From Methylorubrum populi (lineage in GTDB: Bacteria; Pseudomonadota; Alphaproteobacteria; Rhizobiales; Beijerinckiaceae): DNA of 64,000 nt. Position 1 is the first letter of the stretch. Each line of letters begins with the position of its first letter. The stretch covers positions 4,860,501 to 4,924,500 of the forward strand of contig NZ_AP014809.1 of the NCBI RefSeq assembly GCF_002355515.1, given 5' to 3'. The position numbers and the translations under genes were made by a program. The notes under the pieces are model-generated. The model did not search any database, was not told the DNA's origin, and saw only the letters and a list, made by a program, of their open reading frames with translations. Of this stretch, positions 18,283 through 27,711 are shown piece by piece.

Positions 18283-19173
18283 ATGCAGGATCATGACAAG
18301 AACGAACCGCGCGGGACGAACTGGGACGGCTGGGGCCACGGCTTCCTCGGCGTGATCATCTTCAGCGGGTCGCTGCCGGCCACGCGGCTGGCAGTGGGCG
18401 GCTTCACGCCGCTGTTCCTCACCGCCTCGCGCGCCGTGATCGCCGCCGGGCTCGGAGCCGTCCTTCTGGCCCTGCTGCGGCAGAGGCGGCCGGCGCGGGC
18501 CGATCTCGGTCCGCTCGCCGTGGTGGCCCTCGGCGTGGTGGTCGGCTTTCCCCTGCTCACGGCGCTGGCCCTGCGGCAGATCACATCGGCCCGCTCCATC
18601 GTCTTCATCGGCCTGCTGCCGCTCGCCACGGCCGGGTTCGGTGTGTGGCTGCACGCGTCCGACCGGCCCAAACCCGCCTTCTGGCTGTTCTCGGGCATGG
18701 GCAGCCTTCTGGTCGCGAGCTTCGCTCTGGCCCGGGGAGGCGGCGGCGACCTCGCGGGCGACGGGCTGATGCTCGGCGCGATCCTGCTCTGCGGCCTGGG
18801 CTATGCCGAGGGCGCGCACCTGTCGCGCCGGCTCGGCGGCTGGCAGGTCATCTCCTGGGCACTCCTGCTGGCCGCTCCTGCCATGGCGGTCCTGGCGCTC
18901 GCGACCCTGCCCGAGACCTGGCGCGGCATCGGCCTGCCGGCCTGGGCCGGGCTCGGCTACGTCTCCGTCTTCAGCATGCTGGTCGGCTTCGTGTTCTGGT
19001 ATCGCGGGCTGGCGCTCGGCGGCATCGCCGGGGTCGGGCAGCTGCAACTGCTCCAGCCCTTCCTCGCCCTCGCGCTGGCCGGCCTCCTGCTGCACGAGCC
19101 GGTCGAGGGCGGGATGATCGCGGTCGCCGCCGGGGTGGTGCTGTGCGTCGTCGCGGCCAAGCGCTTCGCCTGA
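18283..19173 (+). CDS. EamA-type DMT transporter
   Basis: A 296-residue membrane protein with about ten hydrophobic helices in two EamA repeats. An N-terminal polar segment (MQDHDKNEPRGTNWDG) precedes the first helix, GFLGVIIFSGSLPATRLAVG. The second repeat contains GLGYVSVFSMLVGFVFWYRG and ends in LLLHEPVEGGMIAVAAGVVL. EamA carriers export amino acids and other metabolites across the inner membrane. The divergent MocR regulator suggests an inducible amino-acid or amine-related substrate. Confidence 0.88.
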   Translation: MQDHDKNEPRGTNWDGWGHGFLGVIIFSGSLPATRLAVGGFTPLFLTASRAVIAAGLGAVLLALLRQRRPARADLGPLAVVALGVVVGFPLLTALALRQITSARSIVFIGLLPLATAGFGVWLHASDRPKPAFWLFSGMGSLLVASFALARGGGGDLAGDGLMLGAILLCGLGYAEGAHLSRRLGGWQVISWALLLAAPAMAVLALATLPETWRGIGLPAWAGLGYVSVFSMLVGFVFWYRGLALGGIAGVGQLQLLQPFLALALAGLLLHEPVEGGMIAVAAGVVLCVVAAKRFA

Positions 19174-19183
19174 GGCGATCGGT

Positions 19184-19924
19184 TCAGAAGCCCGACGTCT
19201 GATCGAAGTCGAGAAAGGCCGTTTCGATCACGATCTGCGTGCGGCTGATGACTTCGAGCTTGCGCAGGATCTCGGAGACGTGCGCCTTCACGGTCGAGTC
19301 GCCGACCTGCAACTCGTAGGCGATCTGCTTGTTGAGCTTGCCCTGGCGGATCATGCCGAGCACCCGCATCTGCTGCGGGGTCAGGCGGGCGACCCGCTCG
19401 GCGATCGGCGCCTTGTCGCCGCCCCGCACCGGGGCCGGCGTCGCGGAGAGGTCGGGCGGCATGAACAGGGCGCCGCCGAGCACCTCGGAAATCGCCCGGG
19501 TCAGGGTCGCCTTGTCGACGGCCTTCGGCACGAAGCCCGCCGCGCCGTGGCGCAAGGCCTCCTGCATGACGCGCGGTTCGGTGACGCCGGAGACGATCAG
19601 GATCGGGACGCGGGGAAAGCGCGCGCGGATCGTGGTGAGCCCCTCGAACCCAGTCACGCCCTGCATCGAGAGGTCGAGCAGGGTCAGGTCGATGGCGGGG
19701 TTCCGGTCCAGAACCTCGCAGGCCGCGCGGATGCCGTCGGCCTCGTGCAGCTCCGCCTTCGGAAAGGCCAGGGCGATGGCGCTCGCCAGCGCCTCGCGGA
19801 AGAGCGGATGATCGTCGACGAGGAGGAGGCGCAGGGCGTTCTCGCCCGCAAGCGCGGGCAAACCCGTGCTCTCCCTCGTGTCCGGTACGAAGTCCGATGC
19901 TGCGGTGGCCGTCATCGCGATCAT
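19184..19924 (-). CDS. NarL/FixJ-type response regulator with LuxR DNA-binding domain
   Basis: A 246-residue two-domain regulator. The receiver domain starts with LRLLLVDDHPLFREAL, has its phospho-acceptor aspartate in LTLLDLSMQG, and the conserved lysine in FVPKAVDKATL. The C-terminal helix-turn-helix is LTPQQMRVLGMIRQGKLNKQ followed by STVKAHVSEILRKL, typical of LuxR-class activators. The first ~30 residues are an unstructured extension and the true start may be an internal ATG. No sensor gene is adjacent. It converges with the EamA gene. Confidence 0.88.
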   Translation of the reverse strand: MIAMTATAASDFVPDTRESTGLPALAGENALRLLLVDDHPLFREALASAIALAFPKAELHEADGIRAACEVLDRNPAIDLTLLDLSMQGVTGFEGLTTIRARFPRVPILIVSGVTEPRVMQEALRHGAAGFVPKAVDKATLTRAISEVLGGALFMPPDLSATPAPVRGGDKAPIAERVARLTPQQMRVLGMIRQGKLNKQIAYELQVGDSTVKAHVSEILRKLEVISRTQIVIETAFLDFDQTSGF

Positions 19925-20130
19925 GCCTTCCGGCGGGGCCGGCCCACGGTCCCTTCCTGGATCTCATAAGGCATTTCGGGCGCGGCCGCCTCTCGACCTT
20001 TCGTCCAATGCGAGCCGTCCGGAAAGCCGGAAAGATCCTCGCGGCTGCGATGCGGGAGCGGATGGCGACGCATCCTCGACCCGTGGATGGAGAGCTCCCG
20101 ACGAAATCCGGGAGGGCGCGGCGTCCGGCG

Positions 20131-20661
20131 TCACGCCCCTTCGAGGACGAGTTGGCGGCGGCCGGGACGGTGCCCCTCCGAGCCGGTCTCGCGAAAGCCG
20201 AGCTTGTGCAGCAGGCCCCAGGAGGCGACGTTGCCCGGCCGGCACTCGGCCACGATCGCCCGGCGCGGAAAGCGGCGGCGCAGCAGGCCGACGATGGCGG
20301 AGACCGCCTCCGTCCCGAAGCCGCGCCCGCGGGCGGCACCGCCGATCCAGTAGCCGATCTCGACGGCCCCCTCCCCCCGCAGATGCGTGCCGACGACGCC
20401 GACGAGCGGGGTGGTTTCCTCGCGGCTCCAAGCCCCGAGGAACCGGTCGCGTCCGTGCCGGCCGGAGGCGATCAGCGCCTCGGCATCCGCCAGAGTGAAG
20501 GGAACCGCAAGGAAATCGACCGCTCCGATGATCGCCGGATCGTCGGTGAGCCTGCGCAGGGCCTGCGCGTCACCCGCGCCGAGCGGCGCGATCGTCAGGC
20601 GCGCGGTCTCGAGACCGGGCAGGTCGTTCAGGCTGTCGCGGCGGACGCGGCGGAAGAACAT
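20131..20661 (-). CDS. GNAT family N-acetyltransferase (RimJ/RimL-like)
   Basis: About 176 residues from the ATG at 20661. It begins MFFRRVRRDSLNDLPGLETA and has LETARLTIAPLG at the N-terminus, EIGYWIGGAARGRGFGTEAV with the acetyl-CoA pyrophosphate loop (R-G-R-G-F-G), and a closing NVASWGLLHKLGFRE with the usual N-x-x-S-x-x-x-x-x-K/E-x-G-F motif. RimJ-like members acetylate N-termini or small molecules. The substrate is not predictable. It lies divergent from the DUF983 gene. Confidence 0.85.
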   Translation of the reverse strand: MFFRRVRRDSLNDLPGLETARLTIAPLGAGDAQALRRLTDDPAIIGAVDFLAVPFTLADAEALIASGRHGRDRFLGAWSREETTPLVGVVGTHLRGEGAVEIGYWIGGAARGRGFGTEAVSAIVGLLRRRFPRRAIVAECRPGNVASWGLLHKLGFRETGSEGHRPGRRQLVLEGA

Positions 20662-20835
20662 TGTCGGGAAACGATGTGGCACGCGTGACTGAATGAACGC
20701 GCCGATGGCGCCGGTTAATCCCGCTCGCCCGAAAAAATATTGGCTCGAAAAAGGCGGTTCGGTCCCGCATGGATAGAGTGCGGGGCGTCGGCGAACCATC
20801 GCAGCGGGTGCCGGTTGCCCCGCCAGGAGACCGCG

Positions 20836-21273
20836 ATGAACGATACCCGTGACGACACCCGGTACGAGCCCCAGTCGCCGCTCTCCGTGGCGGCGCGCAG
20901 CGCCTGCCCGCGCTGCGGCCGAGGCCACCTGTTCAAGGGGTTTCTGAATCTCGCTCCGCGCTGCGACGTGTGCGGGCTCGACTTCTCCTTCGCCGATCCC
21001 GCCGACGGTCCGGCCTTCTTCGTGATGATGACGACGGCGATTCCGGCGGTCGCCTTCGGCCTGTGGCTGGAACTGACCTACGACCCGCCGCTCTGGCTGC
21101 ACTTCGTCCTGACGCTCCCGGTGGTGCTGATCACCTGCACCCTCCCCTTGCGCTTCTTCAAGGGCTGGCTGGTGGCGAGCCAGTACGTCCACCGGGCCGA
21201 GGAGGGACGGCTCGCGCGCCCGGTCCCGCCCTCCGCGCCGACGGCGAAGCCGGACGTGCCCGGCCCGCGCTGA
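20836..21273 (+). CDS. DUF983 family membrane protein
   Basis: About 145 residues from the ATG at 20836, with CAGGAGA just upstream. The N-terminus has a zinc-ribbon-like pair, CPRCGRGHLFKGFL and CDVCGLDFSFADPADGPAFF, followed by two transmembrane helices (FFVMMTTAIPAVAFGLWLEL and LHFVLTLPVVLITCTLPL). This is the normal DUF983 layout. In many alphaproteobacteria the family occurs near cytochrome oxidase genes, but none is present here, so the role stays open. Confidence 0.88.
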   Translation: MNDTRDDTRYEPQSPLSVAARSACPRCGRGHLFKGFLNLAPRCDVCGLDFSFADPADGPAFFVMMTTAIPAVAFGLWLELTYDPPLWLHFVLTLPVVLITCTLPLRFFKGWLVASQYVHRAEEGRLARPVPPSAPTAKPDVPGPR

Positions 21274-21402
21274 GCCGCGTCGATACGCATTCCCATCGGC
21301 GTGTTCCGCGAGGCGCGCTCCGCCCCTCACCGAGGGCGGGGCCGGGTGGCTTCCGCCTCAATCCGGCGGACGCTGCATGATCCCCCTGGGATCGCCGGAA
21401 AT

Positions 21403-21440
21403 CGAAAAGCCCGCCCCGAGTGATCGGGGCGGGCTTTTCG
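21403..21440. terminator. Bidirectional rho-independent terminator
   Basis: A perfect 17-bp inverted repeat, CGAAAAGCCCGCCCCGA and its complement, with a 4-base loop. It has A/T-rich outer ends in both directions and lies between the convergent DUF983 and lactate permease genes. Confidence 0.85.
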
Positions 21441-21464
21441 TCGTGCGGTCGTCGATCCGGTCGG

Positions 21465-23204
<1,740 letters not shown>

Positions 23205-23506
23205 GGGTGTCGGCCTCCTCCCACGCCCCGATCTTCCGCCGGAGCCTTCTGGCACAGGGTGCTAGCAGAGCCGCCAAGCTCGCTCAACGCACGACATCAT
23301 GTATTCAATCCGTATCCCGGCCGATGTTGGCCGGGTGACGCTTTTTCGCACCGGCGGCGGCCGAAGCAATGCGGCGTCAGGGAAGAGGCCTTTTCACGCC
23401 GGCGTGAGCCGATTGCTCGACACAACCAGGAACTGGGTCGGAAAACGCCGGTTCCCGCCTTGTGCCTCCGGGCGACCTCCGAACGCAGCGAGAGGAAACT
23501 CCTCCC
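23205..23506. other. Intergenic region between lactate permease and manganese catalase genes
   Basis: This divergent 302-base gap must contain both promoters. I see no convincing additional gene, repeat or operator in it. Confidence 0.5.
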
Positions 23507-24430
23507 ATGTTCATGCGCGTCGACAAGCTACAAGCCGAGCTTCCCGCCCCGAAACGCAAGGATCCGAACGCGGCCGCCGCGCTGCAGGAGCTGCTCGGCG
23601 GCAAGTACGGGGAGATGTCCACGCTCGGGAACTACATGTTCCAGAGCTTCAATTTTCGCAGCAAGGACAAGCTCAAACCGTTCTACAGCCTGGTCGCCAG
23701 CATCACCGCGGAGGAACTCGGCCATGTCGAGCTCGTGAGCAACGGCGTGGCCATGCTCAACAACGGCCCCGACAACGACGGCGATGCGACGGATGGCGGC
23801 GACATCTCGGGCGCGCCCTTCGAGGACATGAAGGACATCCGCCTCGCTGCGGCCTTTCTCTCGAACGGCGGCGGCTCGGCGCCGATCAACAGCAACGGCG
23901 CACCCTGGAACAACGACTTCATCACCTCGACGGGCAATGTCGTCGTCGACCTGCTGCACAATTTCCACCTCGAATGCGGGGCCCGTCTGCACAAGCTACG
24001 GGTGTACGAGACCCTGTCCGATCCGACCGGGCGCGAGGTCTGCGGCTACCTGCTGGTCCGCGGCTCGGTTCATGCCCACGCCTATGCCCTGGCGCTGAAG
24101 CAGATCACCGGCGTCGATCTCGACAAGTTCCTGCCGACGCCGAACATCAATCTCGACAAGATCCCCGAGTGTCAGAAGTACCTCCAGGAGGGTTCGCACC
24201 GCCGGCTCTACACCTGGAGTCCGAACGACTACCGGGACATTGCCGGGATCTGGAACAGCAGCGAGCACGCGCTGCCGGGCGATCCGCCGGGCGAGCTGGA
24301 AGTCGTCGAGGGCATGCCCGACGGCGGCAAGATCCACCAGCTCACCGGCATTCCCTCGGCCTTCGCACCGGACTACGCGCCGGAGGAGATGTTCGAGATC
24401 GCGCAGAAGCTGACGAAGAAGGCACGCTGA
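23507..24430 (+). CDS. Manganese catalase
   Basis: A 307-residue dimanganese catalase that splits hydrogen peroxide. The four-helix-bundle ligands are visible: the first Glu in KYGEMSTLGNYMFQS, the E-L-G-H of ITAEELGHVELV, the Glu/His pair in NFHLECGARLHKLR, and the final H in RGSVHAHAYALAL. These match the family E..E..H / E..H pattern. GDISGAPFEDMKDI and later SPNDYRDIAGIWN are typical of the family. The ATG at 23507 follows GAGAGGAAACTC. It stands alone, as oxidative-stress genes often do. Confidence 0.92.
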   Translation: MFMRVDKLQAELPAPKRKDPNAAAALQELLGGKYGEMSTLGNYMFQSFNFRSKDKLKPFYSLVASITAEELGHVELVSNGVAMLNNGPDNDGDATDGGDISGAPFEDMKDIRLAAAFLSNGGGSAPINSNGAPWNNDFITSTGNVVVDLLHNFHLECGARLHKLRVYETLSDPTGREVCGYLLVRGSVHAHAYALALKQITGVDLDKFLPTPNINLDKIPECQKYLQEGSHRRLYTWSPNDYRDIAGIWNSSEHALPGDPPGELEVVEGMPDGGKIHQLTGIPSAFAPDYAPEEMFEIAQKLTKKAR

Positions 24431-24440
24431 GGCGACCATC

Positions 24441-24466
24441 GGCGGCCGGCCGGAACGCCGGCCGCC
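24441..24466. terminator. GC-rich hairpin after manganese catalase gene
   Basis: GGCGGCCGGC and GCCGGCCGCC form a strong inverted repeat between the catalase gene and the convergent antitoxin gene. No T run follows, so termination is only suggested. Confidence 0.45.
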
Positions 24467-24480
24467 AATCCGGCGGGGCG

Positions 24481-24855
24481 TCAGCCCACGAGATCATCCA
24501 GGGAAACCCCGAGAGCCGCGGCGAGCTTGCCGTAGGTTTCGACGGTACCCTCCCGTGCTCCCGTCTCGATCTGTGACAGGTACGCCTGTGCCAGACCGGC
24601 CTGTTTGGCGAGTGCGGCCCCGCTCAGGCCGCGGTGCTCGCGCCAGATGCGGACACGGTTCTCACCGGAAATGAGACGCTCGACGAGAGCAGCCGGAAGC
24701 AGCTCTTCATCGCCGGCAGCGAGCTTGCGCCGAAACTCCGCGACGGCGGTCCGGTCCGCATTGTCTTCAGCGGCTGCGACCAGCGCCTCGAAATCCGCCT
24801 CGGGCATCAGCACAAGTCGTTCGCCGCCGGGCGTCGTGATGATCTGCCTGGTCAT
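24481..24855 (-). CDS. HigA-like antitoxin (XRE helix-turn-helix)
   Basis: A 124-residue antitoxin. The N-terminal half (RQIITTPGGERLVLMPEADF) is the toxin-binding part seen in prevent-host-death-like and HigA-type proteins. The C-terminal half is an XRE helix-turn-helix: VRIWREHRGLSGAALAKQAG then AQAYLSQIETG and AAALGVSLDDLVG. It follows the toxin gene with about 20 bp between them, the toxin-first order of higBA. It should neutralise the toxin and repress the pair through the upstream palindromes. Confidence 0.88.
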   Translation of the reverse strand: MTRQIITTPGGERLVLMPEADFEALVAAAEDNADRTAVAEFRRKLAAGDEELLPAALVERLISGENRVRIWREHRGLSGAALAKQAGLAQAYLSQIETGAREGTVETYGKLAAALGVSLDDLVG

Positions 24856-24875
24856 GATCGTCGTATCTTCACCCG

Positions 24876-25130
24876 TCAGTCATAAGCGTCACCCCGTGGT
24901 GCGATCCTGATGACCGCAACCACGATACCGTCCTCTGTGAAGAGCACGCGCCAATCCCCGACGCGCAGACGCAGGACACCTTGCTCGCCTCGAAGCGCTT
25001 TCACGTTGTTGGCGAGTGACTCGGGTGCGGCCGCATACTGCTCGAATTTAAGGCGAATCTTTCGAGTGACGTCGGGCGGGAGCCGAAGCAGGGCCTTCAA
25101 GGCAGCTTTGCTGTAGAGGACCGCGGCCAT
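24876..25130 (-). CDS. RelE/HigB-type toxin
   Basis: About 84 residues from the ATG at 25130. It has the compact RelE/ParE fold sequence: AVLYSKAALKALLRLP, then KIRLKFEQYAAAPESLANN, LKALRGEQGVLRLRVGDWRVLF and a final VAVIRIAPRGDAYD. The RxGDWRVLF core is diagnostic of RelE-family toxins, which usually cut ribosome-bound mRNA. A start at 25187 would add 19 residues but would overlap the operator palindromes, so the shorter form is preferred. Confidence 0.88.
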   Translation of the reverse strand: MAAVLYSKAALKALLRLPPDVTRKIRLKFEQYAAAPESLANNVKALRGEQGVLRLRVGDWRVLFTEDGIVVAVIRIAPRGDAYD

Positions 25131-25140
25131 GCGACATGCA

Positions 25141-25171
25141 TAGCAAAATGCTATAGAATAGCAATTTGCTA
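25141..25171. promoter_or_regulatory. Toxin-antitoxin operator, two palindromes
   Basis: TAGCAAAATGCTA (25141-25153) and TAGCAATTTGCTA (25159-25171) are two nearly identical palindromes 18 bp apart, just upstream of the toxin start. They are the obvious binding site for the HTH antitoxin and imply autorepression. They are AT-rich against the GC-rich background. Confidence 0.75.
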
Positions 25172-25218
25172 TCGAATGCAGGCGCAATTCGGATGATCGC
25201 CGGCTCTCTCCCGCACTC

Positions 25219-26115
25219 TCACCGCCCAGTGCGCGCCGCCCGCCACAGCCGCCAGAGGCGGCGCCAGCGGGGGATCTCGATCACGCTGTTGAGCGGGTCG
25301 TAGCCGGGGCGCTCCATCGCCGCGAGATAGGGCTCGACCAGCGCCGTCGGCAGGTAGGCGGGCCGGGCGGCCGGCGCGATGGTGGCGCGGGCGGCCTCGC
25401 AGGCGGCGAGATGGCGGCGCGCCAAGGCCCGCAGCTCGGCGCAGGTGCGCACGAGGCCGGGTCCGCCGCGGCCCGAGACGATGTCCTCGCGGGTGACCCC
25501 GTTCTGCCGCAGCAGGTCGCCCGGCAGGTAGACCTGTCCCTGGCGCGCGTGCCAGGGCAGAGCCCGCAGGAGGCCGGTGATGCCGTAGGCGACACCGGCA
25601 TGGCCGGCCGCCGCCGCGCCGCCGGGCTCGGCCCCGTCGGCGAGCACGAGGCCGGAGAGGCGGATCAGCGCCGAGGCGGTCTCGCCGCAATAGCCCTCCA
25701 GATCGTTCACCCGGGGCATCGGGTCGTCGTAGAGGTCGAAGACCCGGGCATCGATCAGGTCGACGAAGGGCTGGCGCCCGAGGCGGCGGGTGACGATGGC
25801 GTCCTCCAACGCCGCGGCGACGGGATTGGCCCGCACGTCGCCCCGCGCCTCGCCCTGGAGCGCGTCGCGCCACCATTGCAGCCGGATCTCGCCGGCCATC
25901 GGGTTCGAGGCCGCCTCTCGCACGCGGGCGATGGTCAGGCTGAAGGCGGCCAGCGCGAACAGGTGCGGCCGGAAGGCGGCCGGCGCGAACAACGTCGCGA
26001 AGTAGCGGTCGGGGTCGCCCGCGCGCACCAGCTCCTCGCAGTGCCGGAAGGCGAAGGCGAGCCCGCCATTGCCGGCCTCCGGGCTCGTCTCGGTTCGGGT
26101 CTCGGGGCGCGTCAT
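25219..26115 (-). CDS. Squalene/phytoene synthase-like protein (NDUFAF6 type)
   Basis: About 298 residues from the ATG at 26115; a TTG at 26148 that overlaps the upstream stop codon is an alternative. The all-helical isoprenyl-synthase fold is recognisable in AFRHCEELVRAGDPDRYFATLF, EIRLQWWRDAL, the VNDLEGYCGETASALIRLSG segment, and AYGITGLLRALPWHARQGQVYL. The canonical DxxxD prenyl-diphosphate motifs are incomplete. That fits the NDUFAF6-type branch linked to respiratory complex I assembly rather than carotenoid or hopanoid synthesis. A Mth938/NDUFAF3-like gene is directly upstream. Confidence 0.8.
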   Translation of the reverse strand: MTRPETRTETSPEAGNGGLAFAFRHCEELVRAGDPDRYFATLFAPAAFRPHLFALAAFSLTIARVREAASNPMAGEIRLQWWRDALQGEARGDVRANPVAAALEDAIVTRRLGRQPFVDLIDARVFDLYDDPMPRVNDLEGYCGETASALIRLSGLVLADGAEPGGAAAAGHAGVAYGITGLLRALPWHARQGQVYLPGDLLRQNGVTREDIVSGRGGPGLVRTCAELRALARRHLAACEAARATIAPAARPAYLPTALVEPYLAAMERPGYDPLNSVIEIPRWRRLWRLWRAARTGR

Positions 26116-26144
26116 GGAGCGGGGCTCATGCGGCGTTCTAAGGC

Positions 26145-26543
26145 TCAAGCAACGGCGATCAGCGCGGCCGCGACCTTGCGGTTCTCGGCCATCAGGATGT
26201 TGTAGGTGCGCGCCGCCGCCCCCGTCTGCATGGTGTCGAGGCCGATACCCGCGGCCTTGAGGCGCTGGCGCAGGGCCTCGGGCAAGAAGACGATATCGGC
26301 GCCGGTGCCGATGAGGAGCAGTTCGATGGCCTCGGCCTCGGCGAGGACGGGCGACAGGCTCGGCCCGTCGATGGCGGAGGGCGCGCTCACATCCCAGGCG
26401 CGCACGCCCGAGGGCAGCAGCAGGATCGAGCCGCGATGGGACATCTGCCCGAAGCGGAAGCCGCCATTGCCGTAGGCGTCGATGCCGTGGCGGCCGGGCA
26501 GGAAGCCGTCGTGGATCTGCCCCGGTACCCGTCCCTCGCTCAC
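26145..26543 (-). CDS. Mth938-like domain protein (NDUFAF3 homologue)
   Basis: A 132-residue soluble protein of the DUF498/Mth938 family. The N-terminus has IDAYGNGGFRFG, then GSILLLPSGVRAWDV and LLLIGTGADIVFLP, with a C-terminal TMQTGAAARTYNILMAENR in the conserved G-A-A-x-T-Y-N-x-L pattern. The human relative NDUFAF3 is a complex I assembly factor. Its stop codon is followed immediately by the phytoene-synthase-like gene, so the two are probably co-transcribed. SecF lies upstream on the same strand. Confidence 0.88.
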   Translation of the reverse strand: MSEGRVPGQIHDGFLPGRHGIDAYGNGGFRFGQMSHRGSILLLPSGVRAWDVSAPSAIDGPSLSPVLAEAEAIELLLIGTGADIVFLPEALRQRLKAAGIGLDTMQTGAAARTYNILMAENRKVAAALIAVA

Positions 26544-26661
26544 GCCGCGTCTCCCCTCATCGCGTCCCGGACGAAATCGGACGCGCCGGCGCCGCCCTCG
26601 ACCGCCGCGGCTGCGGGGACCGTGTCGAACCGGTATCCCGCGGCGCGCCGCACGCCCCGCC

Positions 26662-27606
26662 CTACTCCGCCGCCTGCGGCAGGCCGGATTCGCGCTGCGA
26701 CGCCTTCGCCCCCGAGAGACGCAGGCCGATATAGATCAGTGCCGGCGTGGAGACGAAAATCGCCGAGTAGGTGCAGATCACCACGCCGCAGAGCATCACC
26801 ACGGCAAACCCCTTGATCGCCTCGCCGCCGAACAGCACCAGCGCCACCAGCGACAGCGTGGTCGAGAGCGAAGTCATCACCGTGCGCGACATGGTGGAGT
26901 TGATCGAGAGATTCAGCAGCTCGACCACCGGAATGGTCTTGTAGCGGCGCATCAGCTCGCGGGTACGGTCGAACACCACCACCGTCTCGTTGAGCGAGTA
27001 GCCGACGATGGTCAGGATCGCGGCGATCGAGGTCATGTTGAACTCGATGCGGGTGATGATGAAGATGCCCACCGTGAGCACGATGTCGTGCAGGGTGCCG
27101 ACGATGGCGCCGAGCGCCAGCTCCCGCTCGAAGCGGAACCACAGGTAGAGCAGCACCGCCAGCACCGAGAGGACCACGCCGATCGTGCCGGACTGCACCA
27201 GCTCGCCGGAGACGCGCGGGCCCACCGTCTCGGTGCGGCGGAAATCGTACTGCGCGTCGAAGGCGGCATGCGCCTTCTGCATCACCGCGGTCTGGCCCTG
27301 CTCGCCCGGCTGGAGCGGAAAGCGCACCAGCACCTGCCCCTGGCCGCCGAGTTCCTGCACCTCGGTCTCGCCGAAGCCGAAGCCGTTGGCGGTGTGGCGG
27401 ATCTCGGCGACGTCCGCCGTCTGCCCGGGTTTGGCCTGCAGCTCGACCAGGGTGCCGCCCTTGAAATCGATGCCGAAATTGAGCCCGACCGTGACGAACA
27501 GCAGCACGGTCACCACCGACATCACCGCCGAGAGCGGGAAGGTGACGCGCCGGAACCGCATGAAGTCGAAATGCGATTCGTCGGGCCAGAGGCGGAGCAG
27601 GCGCAT
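26662..27606 (-). CDS. secF: Protein translocase subunit SecF
   Basis: About 314 residues from the ATG at 27606. Six transmembrane helices surround a periplasmic domain. Family motifs include GIDFKGGTLVELQAKPG in the first loop, the VVLSVLAVLLYLWFRFERE helix, YSLNETVVVFDRTRELMRRY, and LALVLFGGEAIKGFAVVMLCG. With SecD and YajC it uses the proton motive force to pull exported proteins out of the SecYEG channel. The gene follows secD at about 100 bp on the same strand. Confidence 0.95.
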   Translation of the reverse strand: MRLLRLWPDESHFDFMRFRRVTFPLSAVMSVVTVLLFVTVGLNFGIDFKGGTLVELQAKPGQTADVAEIRHTANGFGFGETEVQELGGQGQVLVRFPLQPGEQGQTAVMQKAHAAFDAQYDFRRTETVGPRVSGELVQSGTIGVVLSVLAVLLYLWFRFERELALGAIVGTLHDIVLTVGIFIITRIEFNMTSIAAILTIVGYSLNETVVVFDRTRELMRRYKTIPVVELLNLSINSTMSRTVMTSLSTTLSLVALVLFGGEAIKGFAVVMLCGVVICTYSAIFVSTPALIYIGLRLSGAKASQRESGLPQAAE

Positions 27607-27711
27607 GGTCGGTCTCGGATCATGAAGGCCGGCGCGCCGCGCCTGAGCCTTCGAAGCGGTGTCCGCGGCCCGCTTCATGCGGACCGCCTCAAATCCCCGG
27701 GCGGGGGTCGA

